From Actinomycetota bacterium (GTDB lineage: Bacteria; Actinomycetota; Thermoleophilia; Solirubrobacterales; 70-9), in the NCBI GenBank assembly GCA_018268415.1, contig JAFDWO010000016.1, forward strand, positions 1 through 64,000: DNA of 64,000 bases, in the 5' to 3' direction. Position numbers and translations under genes: made by a program. The notes under the pieces were generated by a model. It had not been told where the DNA came from and made no database searches. It saw only the letters and a program-made list of their open reading frames with translations. Shown in pieces: positions 1-6,442 of the stretch (its first letter is position 1; the number at the start of each line of letters is the position of its first letter).

Positions 1-120
1 AGGGACCCTGGCGGGAGGAACGCAGGAGCGCCATGGGTCGGTCACCGAGGTCCGACCTCGTGACGGAGATGGTGGGAACTCCGCACCTCCTCCCGTCCTC
101 CCACCGCCCGAGGAGTCCCT

Positions 121-159
121 GTGGTGGATTACCGTCGCATGGCGACGGTAATCCACCAC
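121..159. repeat. Perfect 18-bp palindrome, ATG triloop (family A)
   Basis: The left arm GTGGTGGATTACCGTCGC (121-138) is exactly complementary to 142-159, leaving the loop ATG. Nearly the same left arm is found at 15061-15078, inside a coding sequence. Related stems with an ATA or TATAG centre occur at 20709-20751 and 43195-43245. There is no U-tract, so a simple intrinsic terminator is not indicated. Confidence 0.9.
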
Positions 160-281
160 GCCTCCCCATGGACCCCGGTCCCCGGGGGCCTTCTCCCGGA
201 CCGGACGATCACGGAAGCCCGACCTCGTCACGGAGACGTCGGGAACCCCACGCCTCCTCCCGTGTTGTCCAACGCTCACGG

Positions 282-333
282 ACGCGTTCCGTACCTTGAC
301 CATGCCATGGCAGGGTCAAGGTACGGAACGCGT
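282..333. repeat. 20-bp inverted repeat with palindromic centre
   Basis: The arm ACGCGTTCCGTACCTTGACC (282-301) pairs perfectly with 314-333. The 12-nt centre (302-313) contains the self-complementary TGCCATGGCA. It belongs to the same mosaic as the neighbouring palindromes; function unknown. Confidence 0.85.
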
Positions 334-589
334 TCCCGGGCCTTCCTTTCGGGCCCGGAAAGAGACGAAAGGATCCGGGAAGGGTGACCTTCCCGGCATC
401 CTCGTCACGGATCGGGCGCTCTGGATCCCTCTTCCATACGTGACCGTGACGGAGGTCCGACCTCCTCCGGTCCCCGGGCCTTCTCCCGGACCGGAGGATC
501 ACGGGAGTCCGACCTTCCTCCCGTCCCCGTGCCGCCTCTTTCACGAACCCTAACCGTCCCTGTGCCCTCTTCCGCACGACCCCCTCCCG

Positions 590-645
590 TCCCGGGCGCC
601 TCATGGCGCCCACAGCCTGCCAGGAGCGCCATGAGGCGCCCGGGA
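590..645. repeat. Hairpin H1 with conserved 14-nt loop
   Basis: The stem has arms 590-609 and 626-645 (20 pairs) and a single C/A mismatch next to the loop. The loop is CACAGCCTGCCAGG (611-624). The same loop caps a copy of this stem at 20552-20609 (opposite orientation) and an unrelated 19-bp stem at 20868-20919. Confidence 0.9.
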
Positions 646-744
646 GGCAACTCGGACGGGTGGGGGGGCGGGGGTCGCGCGGAAACTCGGCCCGCGCCGC
701 AACCGGGCCGGCCGGCCGCCCCGGCCCTCCCGAAGACCTCTACA

Positions 745-797
745 CCGCCCAGCCGTTCCTTTTGCCGGTCAGACCGGCAAAAGGAACGGCTGGGCGG
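745..797. repeat. 26-bp perfect palindrome with 1-nt centre (E1)
   Basis: The arms 745-770 and 772-797 are exactly complementary around a single A at 771, 53 nt in all. The arm contains GTTCCTTTTG. A related 22-bp palindrome, also with a central A and containing GTTCCTTATG, is at 20445-20489. A structure this long should extrude as a cruciform or form a very stable RNA hairpin. Confidence 0.9.
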
Positions 798-858
798 GGG
801 GCGCCGGTCAGGTCGACCGCAGCGGGGAGGACACCTCGGCCAGCCGCAAAGCGGACGA

Positions 859-1189
859 ATAACCTCCGCCAACCGCTCGATCGAAGAGTTCGGCCCGATC
901 TTGGAGCCGTTGGGACCGCTGGAGAAGGACGCCGGCATCGAGCAGATCCGGACGAACATGGAGGCCCGCAGGGAGGCGATCCTGGAGGCCGCCGAGCAAT
1001 GACCTGGCCCGGCGCGCGTCTGCTGCACTGTTGGCTCCGGCGGGAGGATCGTAAGGTGAGCACGATCGATCGGGCCGGACACTCGTCCGCCCCGACATGC
1101 ACGTCGCCTGGCGCCGCGCGCGGATGGCGGAGGATCCGGGGCGGGAGCTGGGCGAGGTGTTCGAGAGGTTGCTGGGCCGGGGGGCGTAG
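859..1189 (+). pseudogene. Remnant of FAD-dependent aromatic monooxygenase
   Basis: Two short fragments in different frames resemble one family, the PheA/TfdB/MhpA-type FAD aromatic hydroxylases. Fragment 1 (about 859-1002, stop at 1000-1002) reads ANRSIEEFGPILEPLG, then NMEARREAILEAAEQ, like the conserved 'ANKSIEEFGPIFEALG...ARREAL' stretch just past the family's Rossmann/FAD part. Fragment 2 (1055-1189) reads GRTLVRPDMHVAWR, then ELGEVFERLLG and a stop; LVRPDxHVAWR is the typical C-terminal end of these enzymes. The N-terminus and most of the middle are missing and the palindrome array abuts the 5' side. The family assignment is from motif memory, not from an alignment. Confidence 0.55.
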
Positions 1190-1208
1190 GGCGGGCCTGG
1201 CGCGGGGC

Positions 1209-1257
1209 GTTGACGGGCCGAGAACCGGACTATCCGACGGGCTTTCGGCCCATCAAC
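1209..1257 (-). terminator. Imperfect hairpin at iclR 3' end
   Basis: GTTGACGGGCCGAG at 1209 pairs imperfectly with the segment ending at 1257. On the minus strand it reads GTTGATGGGCCGAAA and overlaps the stop of the IclR gene. The same 15-nt start opens a perfect 23-bp hairpin at 37450-37498, also just downstream of a minus-strand gene. It probably acts in 3'-end formation; no U-tract is present. Confidence 0.5.
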
Positions 1258-2050
1258 CCCCCGCCCGCGTGTCCCGTTCGATCGCGCGGGCCGTCTTGAG
1301 CACCTCCGGCACGAACTTCTCGCGCAGGTCCTCCATGTCGGTGCGGCTGGCGTGGACGGAGACGTTCAGCGCGGCGAACTTGCCATCGCCGCCGGCGATC
1401 GGCACGGCGGCCGAGCGCAGGCCCTCCTCCAGCTCCTGGTCGACCATCGCGAAGCCCTGCTCCCGGGCCTGGTCGATCTCCTCCCGCAGCGCCTTCTTGG
1501 TGCGCACCGTGTGCGAGGTGAGGCGCTCCAGCCTGATCTCGCCCAGGCGCTCCCCGAGCTCCTCCGGGGGGAGCGCGGCGAGCAGGACACGGCCCATCGA
1601 CGTCGCGTAGGCGGGCAGGCGGGTCCCGACCGCGAGGGTGATGGTCATGATCCGCCGCGTCGGTACGCGGACGACGTAGACGATGTCGAGCCCGTCGAGG
1701 ACGGAGATCGAGGAGGACTCCTCGACCCGGCGGACGAGGCTCTCCATGTGCGGCTGGGCGATCTCCTGGAAGCTCAGCCCCGACAGGTAGGAGTAGCCGA
1801 GGTCGAGCACCCGCGGGCGCAGCGAGAAGCGGTCGCCGTCCTGGCGGACGTAGCCGAGCTCGACCAGGGTGAGGAGGAAGCGGCGGGCGACGGCGCGGCT
1901 GAGGCCGGTCGCCTGGGCCACCTCGCTGAGGCGCATCTCGGTGTGCTCGGCGTCGAAGGCGCGGATCACGGCGAGTCCGCGCTCGAGCGATTTGACGTAG
2001 GTCTGCGATGCGCGCGGCTCGGTCGGGGCCATCTCAGGTATCGTACGCAT
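1253..2050 (-). CDS. IclR-family transcriptional regulator (PcaR-like)
   Basis: 265 residues, the usual IclR size. An N-terminal winged helix-turn-helix lies at about residues 22-75 (LSEVAQATGLSRAVARRFLL is the recognition region), followed by the IclR effector domain (DIVYVVRVPTRR, YATSMGRVLLA). PcaR/PcaU-type regulators control beta-ketoadipate genes, and this gene diverges from a CoA-transferase/thiolase operon, so local control of that operon is likely. The start is uncertain: ATG at 2050 lies inside the 2046-2073 palindrome, ATG at 2032 is an alternative, and neither has a clear ribosome binding site. Confidence 0.9.
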   Translation of the reverse strand: MRTIPEMAPTEPRASQTYVKSLERGLAVIRAFDAEHTEMRLSEVAQATGLSRAVARRFLLTLVELGYVRQDGDRFSLRPRVLDLGYSYLSGLSFQEIAQPHMESLVRRVEESSSISVLDGLDIVYVVRVPTRRIMTITLAVGTRLPAYATSMGRVLLAALPPEELGERLGEIRLERLTSHTVRTKKALREEIDQAREQGFAMVDQELEEGLRSAAVPIAGGDGKFAALNVSVHASRTDMEDLREKFVPEVLKTARAIERDTRAGG

Positions 2051-2073
2051 AGTGAGCGGACGTTCACTATGCG
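2046..2073. promoter_or_regulatory. Operator palindrome for the IclR regulator
   Basis: CGCATAGTGA (2046-2055) and TCACTATGCG (2064-2073) form a perfect 10-bp inverted repeat with an 8-bp spacer that is itself partly symmetric. It sits in the 45-bp gap between the divergent iclR and CoA-transferase genes and covers the upstream iclR ATG. That position suits simultaneous control of both transcripts. The link to IclR is inferred from position. Confidence 0.75.
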
Positions 2074-2095
2074 AACACACCGAAGGGTCCGCGTG

Positions 2096-2908
2096 ATGGC
2101 CCGCGTGACGACCCTCGCCGACGCCATCGCCGACCTCCTCCGCGATGGCGACACCGTCGCCCTGGAGGGCTTCACCCACCTGATCCCCTTCGCCGCCGGC
2201 CACGAGGTGATCCGCCAGGGCCGTACCGACCTCACCCTGGTGCGGATGACCCCGGACCTGCTCTACGACCAGATGATCGGGATGGGCTGCGCCCGCAGGC
2301 TCGTCTTCTCCTACGGCGGCAACCCCGGGGTGGGCTCCCTGCACCGCTTCCGCGACGCGATCGAGAACGGCTGGCCGCGGCCGCTGGAGATCGAAGAGCA
2401 CTCCCACGCCGGGATGGCCAACCGTTACGCGGCGAGCGCGGCAGGGCTGCCGATGGCGGTGATGCGCGGCTACCTCGGTACCGACCTGATGGAGCGCACC
2501 CGCGTCGAGGAGATCCGCTGCCCCTTCAGCGGCGAGCGGCTGGTCGCCGTTCCCGCCCTCGACCTCGACCTGGCGATCGTCCACGCCCAGGAGGCCGACC
2601 GGGCCGGCAACGTGCAGCTCTGGGGGATCCCCGGGGTGCAGAAGGAGGCGGTGCTGGGGGCGCGGCGCTCGCTGGTCACGGTCGAGCGGATCGTCGAGGC
2701 CCTCGAGCCCCGGCCGGGCGCCGTCGTCATCCCCGGCTGGGCGATCGACGCGGTCGCCGAGGCCCCCGGCGGCTCCCTGCCCTCCTACAGCCTCGGGATC
2801 ACCGCCCGCGACAACGACTTCTACCGCTTCTGGGACGGCCTCTCCCGCGACCGCGACGCCTTCCGCGCCTGGATGGAGGAGAACGTGCTGGAAGGGGCGG
2901 CCGCCTGA
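2096..2908 (+). CDS. CoA-transferase subunit A (3-oxoadipate type)
   Basis: 270 residues; family I CoA-transferase alpha subunit of the GctA/PcaI/CatI type. With subunit B it would move CoA from succinyl-CoA to a 3-oxo acid such as 3-oxoadipate. Features include the N-terminal LADAIADLLRDGDTVALEGF region and VFSYGGNPGVGSLHRFRDAI, typical of the actinobacterial GctA-like branch. ATG 2096 is preceded by GAAGGG at a good distance. The stop overlaps the next start (TGATG), so the two subunits are probably translationally coupled. The exact acyl substrate cannot be read from sequence. Confidence 0.88.
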   Translation: MARVTTLADAIADLLRDGDTVALEGFTHLIPFAAGHEVIRQGRTDLTLVRMTPDLLYDQMIGMGCARRLVFSYGGNPGVGSLHRFRDAIENGWPRPLEIEEHSHAGMANRYAASAAGLPMAVMRGYLGTDLMERTRVEEIRCPFSGERLVAVPALDLDLAIVHAQEADRAGNVQLWGIPGVQKEAVLGARRSLVTVERIVEALEPRPGAVVIPGWAIDAVAEAPGGSLPSYSLGITARDNDFYRFWDGLSRDRDAFRAWMEENVLEGAAA

Positions 2909-3675
2909 TGGCTCCCGAGACCGCTGCCGGGACCGCGGCCACGCCGGCCGAGCTGCAGACGATCGTCGCCGCCCGCCTGCTGCGCGAGGCCCGCTCGGTG
3001 TTCATCGGCGTCGGCCGGCCGTCGACCGCGGCGATCCTCGCCCGCGAGCTCCTGAACCCCGACCTGGTGCTGGTCTACGAGTCGGGGACGATCGGCGCCC
3101 GACCGCACCGCATCCCGCTCTCGATCGGCGACGGCGAGCTGGCCGAGACCGCCGACGTCGTCGTCGCGGTGCCGGAGATGTTCAACTACTGGATCGGGCC
3201 GGGGCGGATCGACGTCGCCTTCCTCGGCGCCGCCCAGGTCGACCGCCTGGGCAACCTGAACTCGACCGTGATCGGCGACTACGACCACCCGCGGACGCGG
3301 CTGCCGGGCGCCGGCGGCGCGCCGGAGATCGCGGCGGGCTGCGGCGAGGTCGTCGTGATCGCCCCGCACTCGCCCCGCACCTTCGTCCGGCGCCTCGACT
3401 TCCGCACCACCGTCGGCTTCGGCGATGGCCCCGGCGACCGCGCGGCGCTTGGCTTCCGCGGCCGCGGGCCGAGCGCCGTGATCACCGACCTCGGCGTGCT
3501 CGAGCCCGACCCCGGAACCTGCGTCCTCACCCTCACCGCGATCCACCCCGGCGTCGGGGTGGAGCAGGTGCATGATGCGACGGGCTTCGACCTGGAGGTC
3601 TCCGACGACCTCCAGGTCACGGAGCCCGCCTCGGCCACCGAGCTCGCCGCCCTGCGGGCGCTGGTGGCCCGATGA
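2908..3675 (+). CDS. CoA-transferase subunit B (3-oxoadipate type)
   Basis: 255 residues; beta subunit of the same family I CoA-transferase. VYESGTIGARP places the expected catalytic glutamate at residue 58; this residue forms the glutamyl-CoA thioester in the family. Further family features are GRIDVAFLGAAQVDRLGNLN and the C-terminal LTAIHPGVGVEQV. The original junction with the thiolase gene appears to have been the usual ATGA overlap, now separated by a palindromic insertion (3679-3728). Co-transcribed with subunit A and probably with the thiolase. Confidence 0.88.
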   Translation: MAPETAAGTAATPAELQTIVAARLLREARSVFIGVGRPSTAAILARELLNPDLVLVYESGTIGARPHRIPLSIGDGELAETADVVVAVPEMFNYWIGPGRIDVAFLGAAQVDRLGNLNSTVIGDYDHPRTRLPGAGGAPEIAAGCGEVVVIAPHSPRTFVRRLDFRTTVGFGDGPGDRAALGFRGRGPSAVITDLGVLEPDPGTCVLTLTAIHPGVGVEQVHDATGFDLEVSDDLQVTEPASATELAALRALVAR

Positions 3676-3737
3676 GCGTCTGCACCAACTCGCCGTGGCG
3701 ACGAGTTTCTGCAGACGGTGAGGTGCCGCGATGAGCG
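3670..3737. repeat. Palindromic insertion with 9-bp flanking repeat
   Basis: CGATGAGCG occurs at 3670-3678 and again at 3729-3737. The 50 bp between carry an imperfect inverted repeat: GTCTGCA at 3678 against TGCAGAC ending at 3716, and AACTCG against CGAGTT. The left repeat carries the stop of subunit B and the right one carries the start of the thiolase. This fits insertion of a small hairpin element into an ATGA stop-start overlap with target duplication. Confidence 0.65.
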
Positions 3738-4915
3738 CCGCTCACATCTACGCCGTCCTGCGCACCCCCTTCGGCCGCCACGGCGGCGCCCTCGCCGGGG
3801 TCCGCCCCGACGACCTCGCCGCCCATGCCCTGCGGTCCCTCCTCGACCGCGTTCCCGACCTCGACCCGGCCCGGATCGACGACGTGATCCTCGGTGACGC
3901 CAACGGCGCAGGCGAGGACAACCGTGACGTCGCCCGCATGGCGGCGCTCCTCGCGGGCCTCCCCACCAGCGTCCCCGGCGCCACCGTCAACCGCCTCTGC
4001 GGCTCCTCGCTGGAGGCGACGATCCAGGCCGCCCGGGCGATCGAGACCGGCGACGCCGGGATCATGGTCGCGGGCGGGGTGGAGTCGATGAGTCGCGCCC
4101 CCTGGGTCCTGCCCAAGCCCGGGCGCGCCTTCCCGGCGGGCCACGAGACCCTCCACTCGAGCACCCTCGGCTGGCGGATGGTCAACCCGGCGATGGATCC
4201 ACGCTGGACGATCTCCCTGGGGGAGTCGGCGGAGAAGCTCGCCGACATGCACGGGATCTCCCGCGAGGCCCAGGACCGCTTCGCCCTGCGCTCCCACGCC
4301 CTCGCCGCCGAGGCCTGGGAGGAGGGCCGCCTCGCCGAGGTGGTGCCGGTTCCCGGCACCGAGCTGGAGCGCGACGAGGGCATCCGCGCCGACACCTCCA
4401 TCGAGAAGCTCGCCAAGCTGAGGCCGGCCTTCGTCGCCGACGGTACGGTCACCGCCGGCAACTCCTCGCCGCTCTCCGACGGCGCCTCGATGCTGCTGCT
4501 GGGCTCGGAGGCGGCCGCGGAGGAGATCGGCGCCGCCCCTCTGGCCCGGATCGTCTCCCGCGGCGTCCACGGGGTCGACCCCGACGTCTTCGGCATCGCC
4601 CCGGTGGAGGCGGCGAACAAGGCGCTGGCGAGGGCCGGACTGACCTGGGCCGACATCGACGCGGTGGAGCTGAACGAGGCCTTCGCCTCCCAGAGCCTCG
4701 CCTGCCTGGCGGGCTGGCCCGACCTCGACCCGGAGAAGGTCAACATGAGCGGCGGCGCGATCGCGATCGGCCACCCGCTCGGCGCCTCCGGTGCCCGGGT
4801 GGTCGGCCGGGTGGCCATGGAGCTGCGCGACCGTGGCGGCCGTTACGGCCTGGCGGCGATCTGCATCGGGGTGGGGCAGGGGCTGGCGATGGTGGTGGAG
4901 CGCGAGGCCGGCTGA
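3731..4915 (+). CDS. Thiolase (3-oxoadipyl-CoA/acetyl-CoA type)
   Basis: 394 residues, the normal biosynthetic/degradative thiolase length. The acyl-accepting cysteine is in NRLCGSS (C90). NEAFA lies near residue 316, the catalytic His in GGAIAIGHPLGASGAR near 348, and the second Cys in AICIGVGQG near 378. With the upstream CoA-transferase it would complete conversion of 3-oxoadipate to succinyl-CoA and acetyl-CoA (PcaIJ/PcaF roles). Substrate is inferred from context; a general acetyl-CoA C-acetyltransferase is possible. Confidence 0.9.
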   Translation: MSAAHIYAVLRTPFGRHGGALAGVRPDDLAAHALRSLLDRVPDLDPARIDDVILGDANGAGEDNRDVARMAALLAGLPTSVPGATVNRLCGSSLEATIQAARAIETGDAGIMVAGGVESMSRAPWVLPKPGRAFPAGHETLHSSTLGWRMVNPAMDPRWTISLGESAEKLADMHGISREAQDRFALRSHALAAEAWEEGRLAEVVPVPGTELERDEGIRADTSIEKLAKLRPAFVADGTVTAGNSSPLSDGASMLLLGSEAAAEEIGAAPLARIVSRGVHGVDPDVFGIAPVEAANKALARAGLTWADIDAVELNEAFASQSLACLAGWPDLDPEKVNMSGGAIAIGHPLGASGARVVGRVAMELRDRGGRYGLAAICIGVGQGLAMVVEREAG

Positions 4916-4987
4916 CCCGGAGCGGTCTCAGGAAACGCTCAGGGGTGCCGAAGGTCGCGCTTACCGGAGCCGCCTAATTTCGACTGC

Positions 4988-6175
4988 GTGAACGGGACGC
5001 AGCACGACCACCGAGACGATGGAAACCGACGGCGGGGAGGCCTGCGGAGGGCAGTGACGATCGTCACCGCCTGGCTGGCCGGGGGCCTCGTCGTCGTCGG
5101 CGTGCTGCTGGCGGCGGGGGCGCTCGGCGGCGGCTCCTCCGGCAAGACCGTGACCACGATCCGTGAGGCCGCGGCGACCAGCAAGACGGTTGCCGCGACC
5201 TCGGCCTCCGGTGCGATGAGCAACGAAGCGCTCTACGAATCGGCCGCGCCCGGCGTGGTCGAGATCAAGGCGACGATCAGCGGGGCGAGCGGCGCCGAAT
5301 CGATAGTCCCCGAAGGCTTCGGCCAGGAACCGGAAGCGAGCGAATCGAGCGCGACCGGCTCCGGCTTCGAGGTCGACGACGAAGGCACCGTGGTGACCGC
5401 CGCCCACGTCGTCGACGAAGCATCCGCGGTCAAGGTGATCCTCCAGGACGGCACCACGCGCAGCGCCGAAGTGCTCGGCGTCGACGACGCCTCCGACCTG
5501 GCGGTGATCCGCTTCGACCCCGAAGGCGCCGAACTGCACCCGCTCGAACTGGGCGACTCGGCGGCGCTCAAGGTCGGTGCCTCGGTGGCGGCGATCGGCG
5601 CGCCGTTCGAATACGCCTGGAGCTTCTCCACCGGCATCGTCTCCGGCCTCGACCGCACGATCGAAGCGCCCAACGGCTTCACCGTCGCCCACGCGATCCA
5701 GACCGATGCGGCCGTCAATCCCGGCAATTCGGGCGGCCCGCTGCTCGCCGGCGAAGGGCAGGTGATCGGCGTCGTCGACCAGATCGCGACCGATGGCTCC
5801 GCCGACCAGAGCTCCGGCGTCGGCTTCGCCGTCCCGTCGAACCTGGTCGCCGCCGAGCTCGAACAGCTGGAGGCCGGCGAAAGCGTCGAACATGCCTACC
5901 TCGGCGTCGCCACCGCGACCGCCGCCGAATCGGTCGACGGGGCCCAGGTCGCCGAAGTCGTCCAGGGCTCGCCCGCGGCGAAGGCGGGGCTGAAGCAGGG
6001 AGACGTGATCACCGAGTTCGACGGCGAACCGATCGGCGGCAGCGAAGACCTGGTCGCCGCGATAGCCGCGCGGGCGCCGGGCGACACGGCCACGCTGGAG
6101 GTCAGGCGCGGCTCCGAATCCAGCGCGCTGAAGGTGACGCTCGGCAACCAGCCGGCCGAATCCGGACGCGGCTGA
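4988..6175 (+). CDS. HtrA/DegP-like serine protease with PDZ domain
   Basis: 395 residues, GTG start. A short basic cytoplasmic tail is followed by one membrane segment (about residues 22-45), then a trypsin-like domain with H140 (TAAHVVDE), D170 (ASDLAVIRF) and S248 (NPGNSGGPLL). A C-terminal PDZ domain spans about 300-390 (AYLGVATAT, GSPAAKAGLKQGDVI). It is probably membrane-anchored with the protease outside, handling misfolded or substrate envelope proteins. Glutamate is encoded mostly by GAA, unlike the catabolic genes around it. Confidence 0.92.
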   Translation: MNGTQHDHRDDGNRRRGGLRRAVTIVTAWLAGGLVVVGVLLAAGALGGGSSGKTVTTIREAAATSKTVAATSASGAMSNEALYESAAPGVVEIKATISGASGAESIVPEGFGQEPEASESSATGSGFEVDDEGTVVTAAHVVDEASAVKVILQDGTTRSAEVLGVDDASDLAVIRFDPEGAELHPLELGDSAALKVGASVAAIGAPFEYAWSFSTGIVSGLDRTIEAPNGFTVAHAIQTDAAVNPGNSGGPLLAGEGQVIGVVDQIATDGSADQSSGVGFAVPSNLVAAELEQLEAGESVEHAYLGVATATAAESVDGAQVAEVVQGSPAAKAGLKQGDVITEFDGEPIGGSEDLVAAIAARAPGDTATLEVRRGSESSALKVTLGNQPAESGRG

Positions 6176-6180
6176 GCCGA

Positions 6181-6316
6181 CCCCACCCGGTACCGTCGCG
6201 TCACCTCGAGGTCGGCGGCGCCCACCCCACCCGGCACCGTCGCGCCGACTCGAGGTTGGCGGCTGAGCCCACCCCACCCGGTACCGTCGCGCCGGCTCGA
6301 GCCCGGCGGTGGCGCC
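6181..6316. repeat. Three imperfect 44-47-bp tandem repeats
   Basis: Units begin at 6181, 6225 and 6272. Each opens with CCCCACCCGGYACCGTCGCG, followed by a CTCGAG-centred block and a GGCGG tail. They fill most of the 267-bp gap between the protease and the surface-protein gene. There are no spacers of CRISPR type. A role in 3'-end formation of the protease transcript or in control of the next gene is possible. Confidence 0.7.
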
Positions 6317-6335
6317 GACCCCTCCGTTTTCACCA

Positions 6336-6388
6336 GTGACACTCCGTGGTCACAGTCTCTTTACAAGCTCGCTTAAAAGTGACGATTA
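6336..6388 (+). promoter_or_regulatory. Possible promoter/operator of the surface-protein gene
   Basis: GTGAC (6336-6340) and GTCAC (6349-6353) form a short inverted repeat, and a further GTGAC lies at 6379. TTTACA at 6360-6365 could be a -35 box, with only a weak -10 near 6383. This is the only less GC-rich segment upstream of the 6443 gene. Weak assignment. Confidence 0.3.
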
Positions 6389-6442
6389 GGTTGCCGCGCT
6401 ACCGGCACCTGGCCGGTCGGAAATCCCGGAACAGGAGCCTTG

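Larger units (their letters stand above)
1..840. repeat. Palindrome mosaic region 1, no intact gene
   Basis: No convincing coding sequence lies in this stretch; the open frames have Arg/Pro/Ser-rich translations typical of GC-rich non-coding DNA. It is built of large inverted repeats: 121-159, 282-333, 590-645 and 745-797, plus smaller ones around 175-210, 331-360 and 469-501. Internal direct repeats also occur: about 50-100 resembles 218-263, and about 175-226 resembles 469-516. Much of the right half reappears in inverted orientation at 20.55-20.83 kb. Function is unknown; it resembles a repetitive extragenic palindromic mosaic. Confidence 0.75.

Noticed and set aside
1-840. Small genes in the first 840 bp, for example frames at 33-299, 121-387 and 209-613
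   Set aside because: They lie across palindromes, give Arg/Pro/Ser-rich translations in several frames at once and have no family pattern or RBS.
6181-6316. Possible CRISPR array
   Set aside because: Only three diverged units with no unique spacers of regular size and no cas genes.
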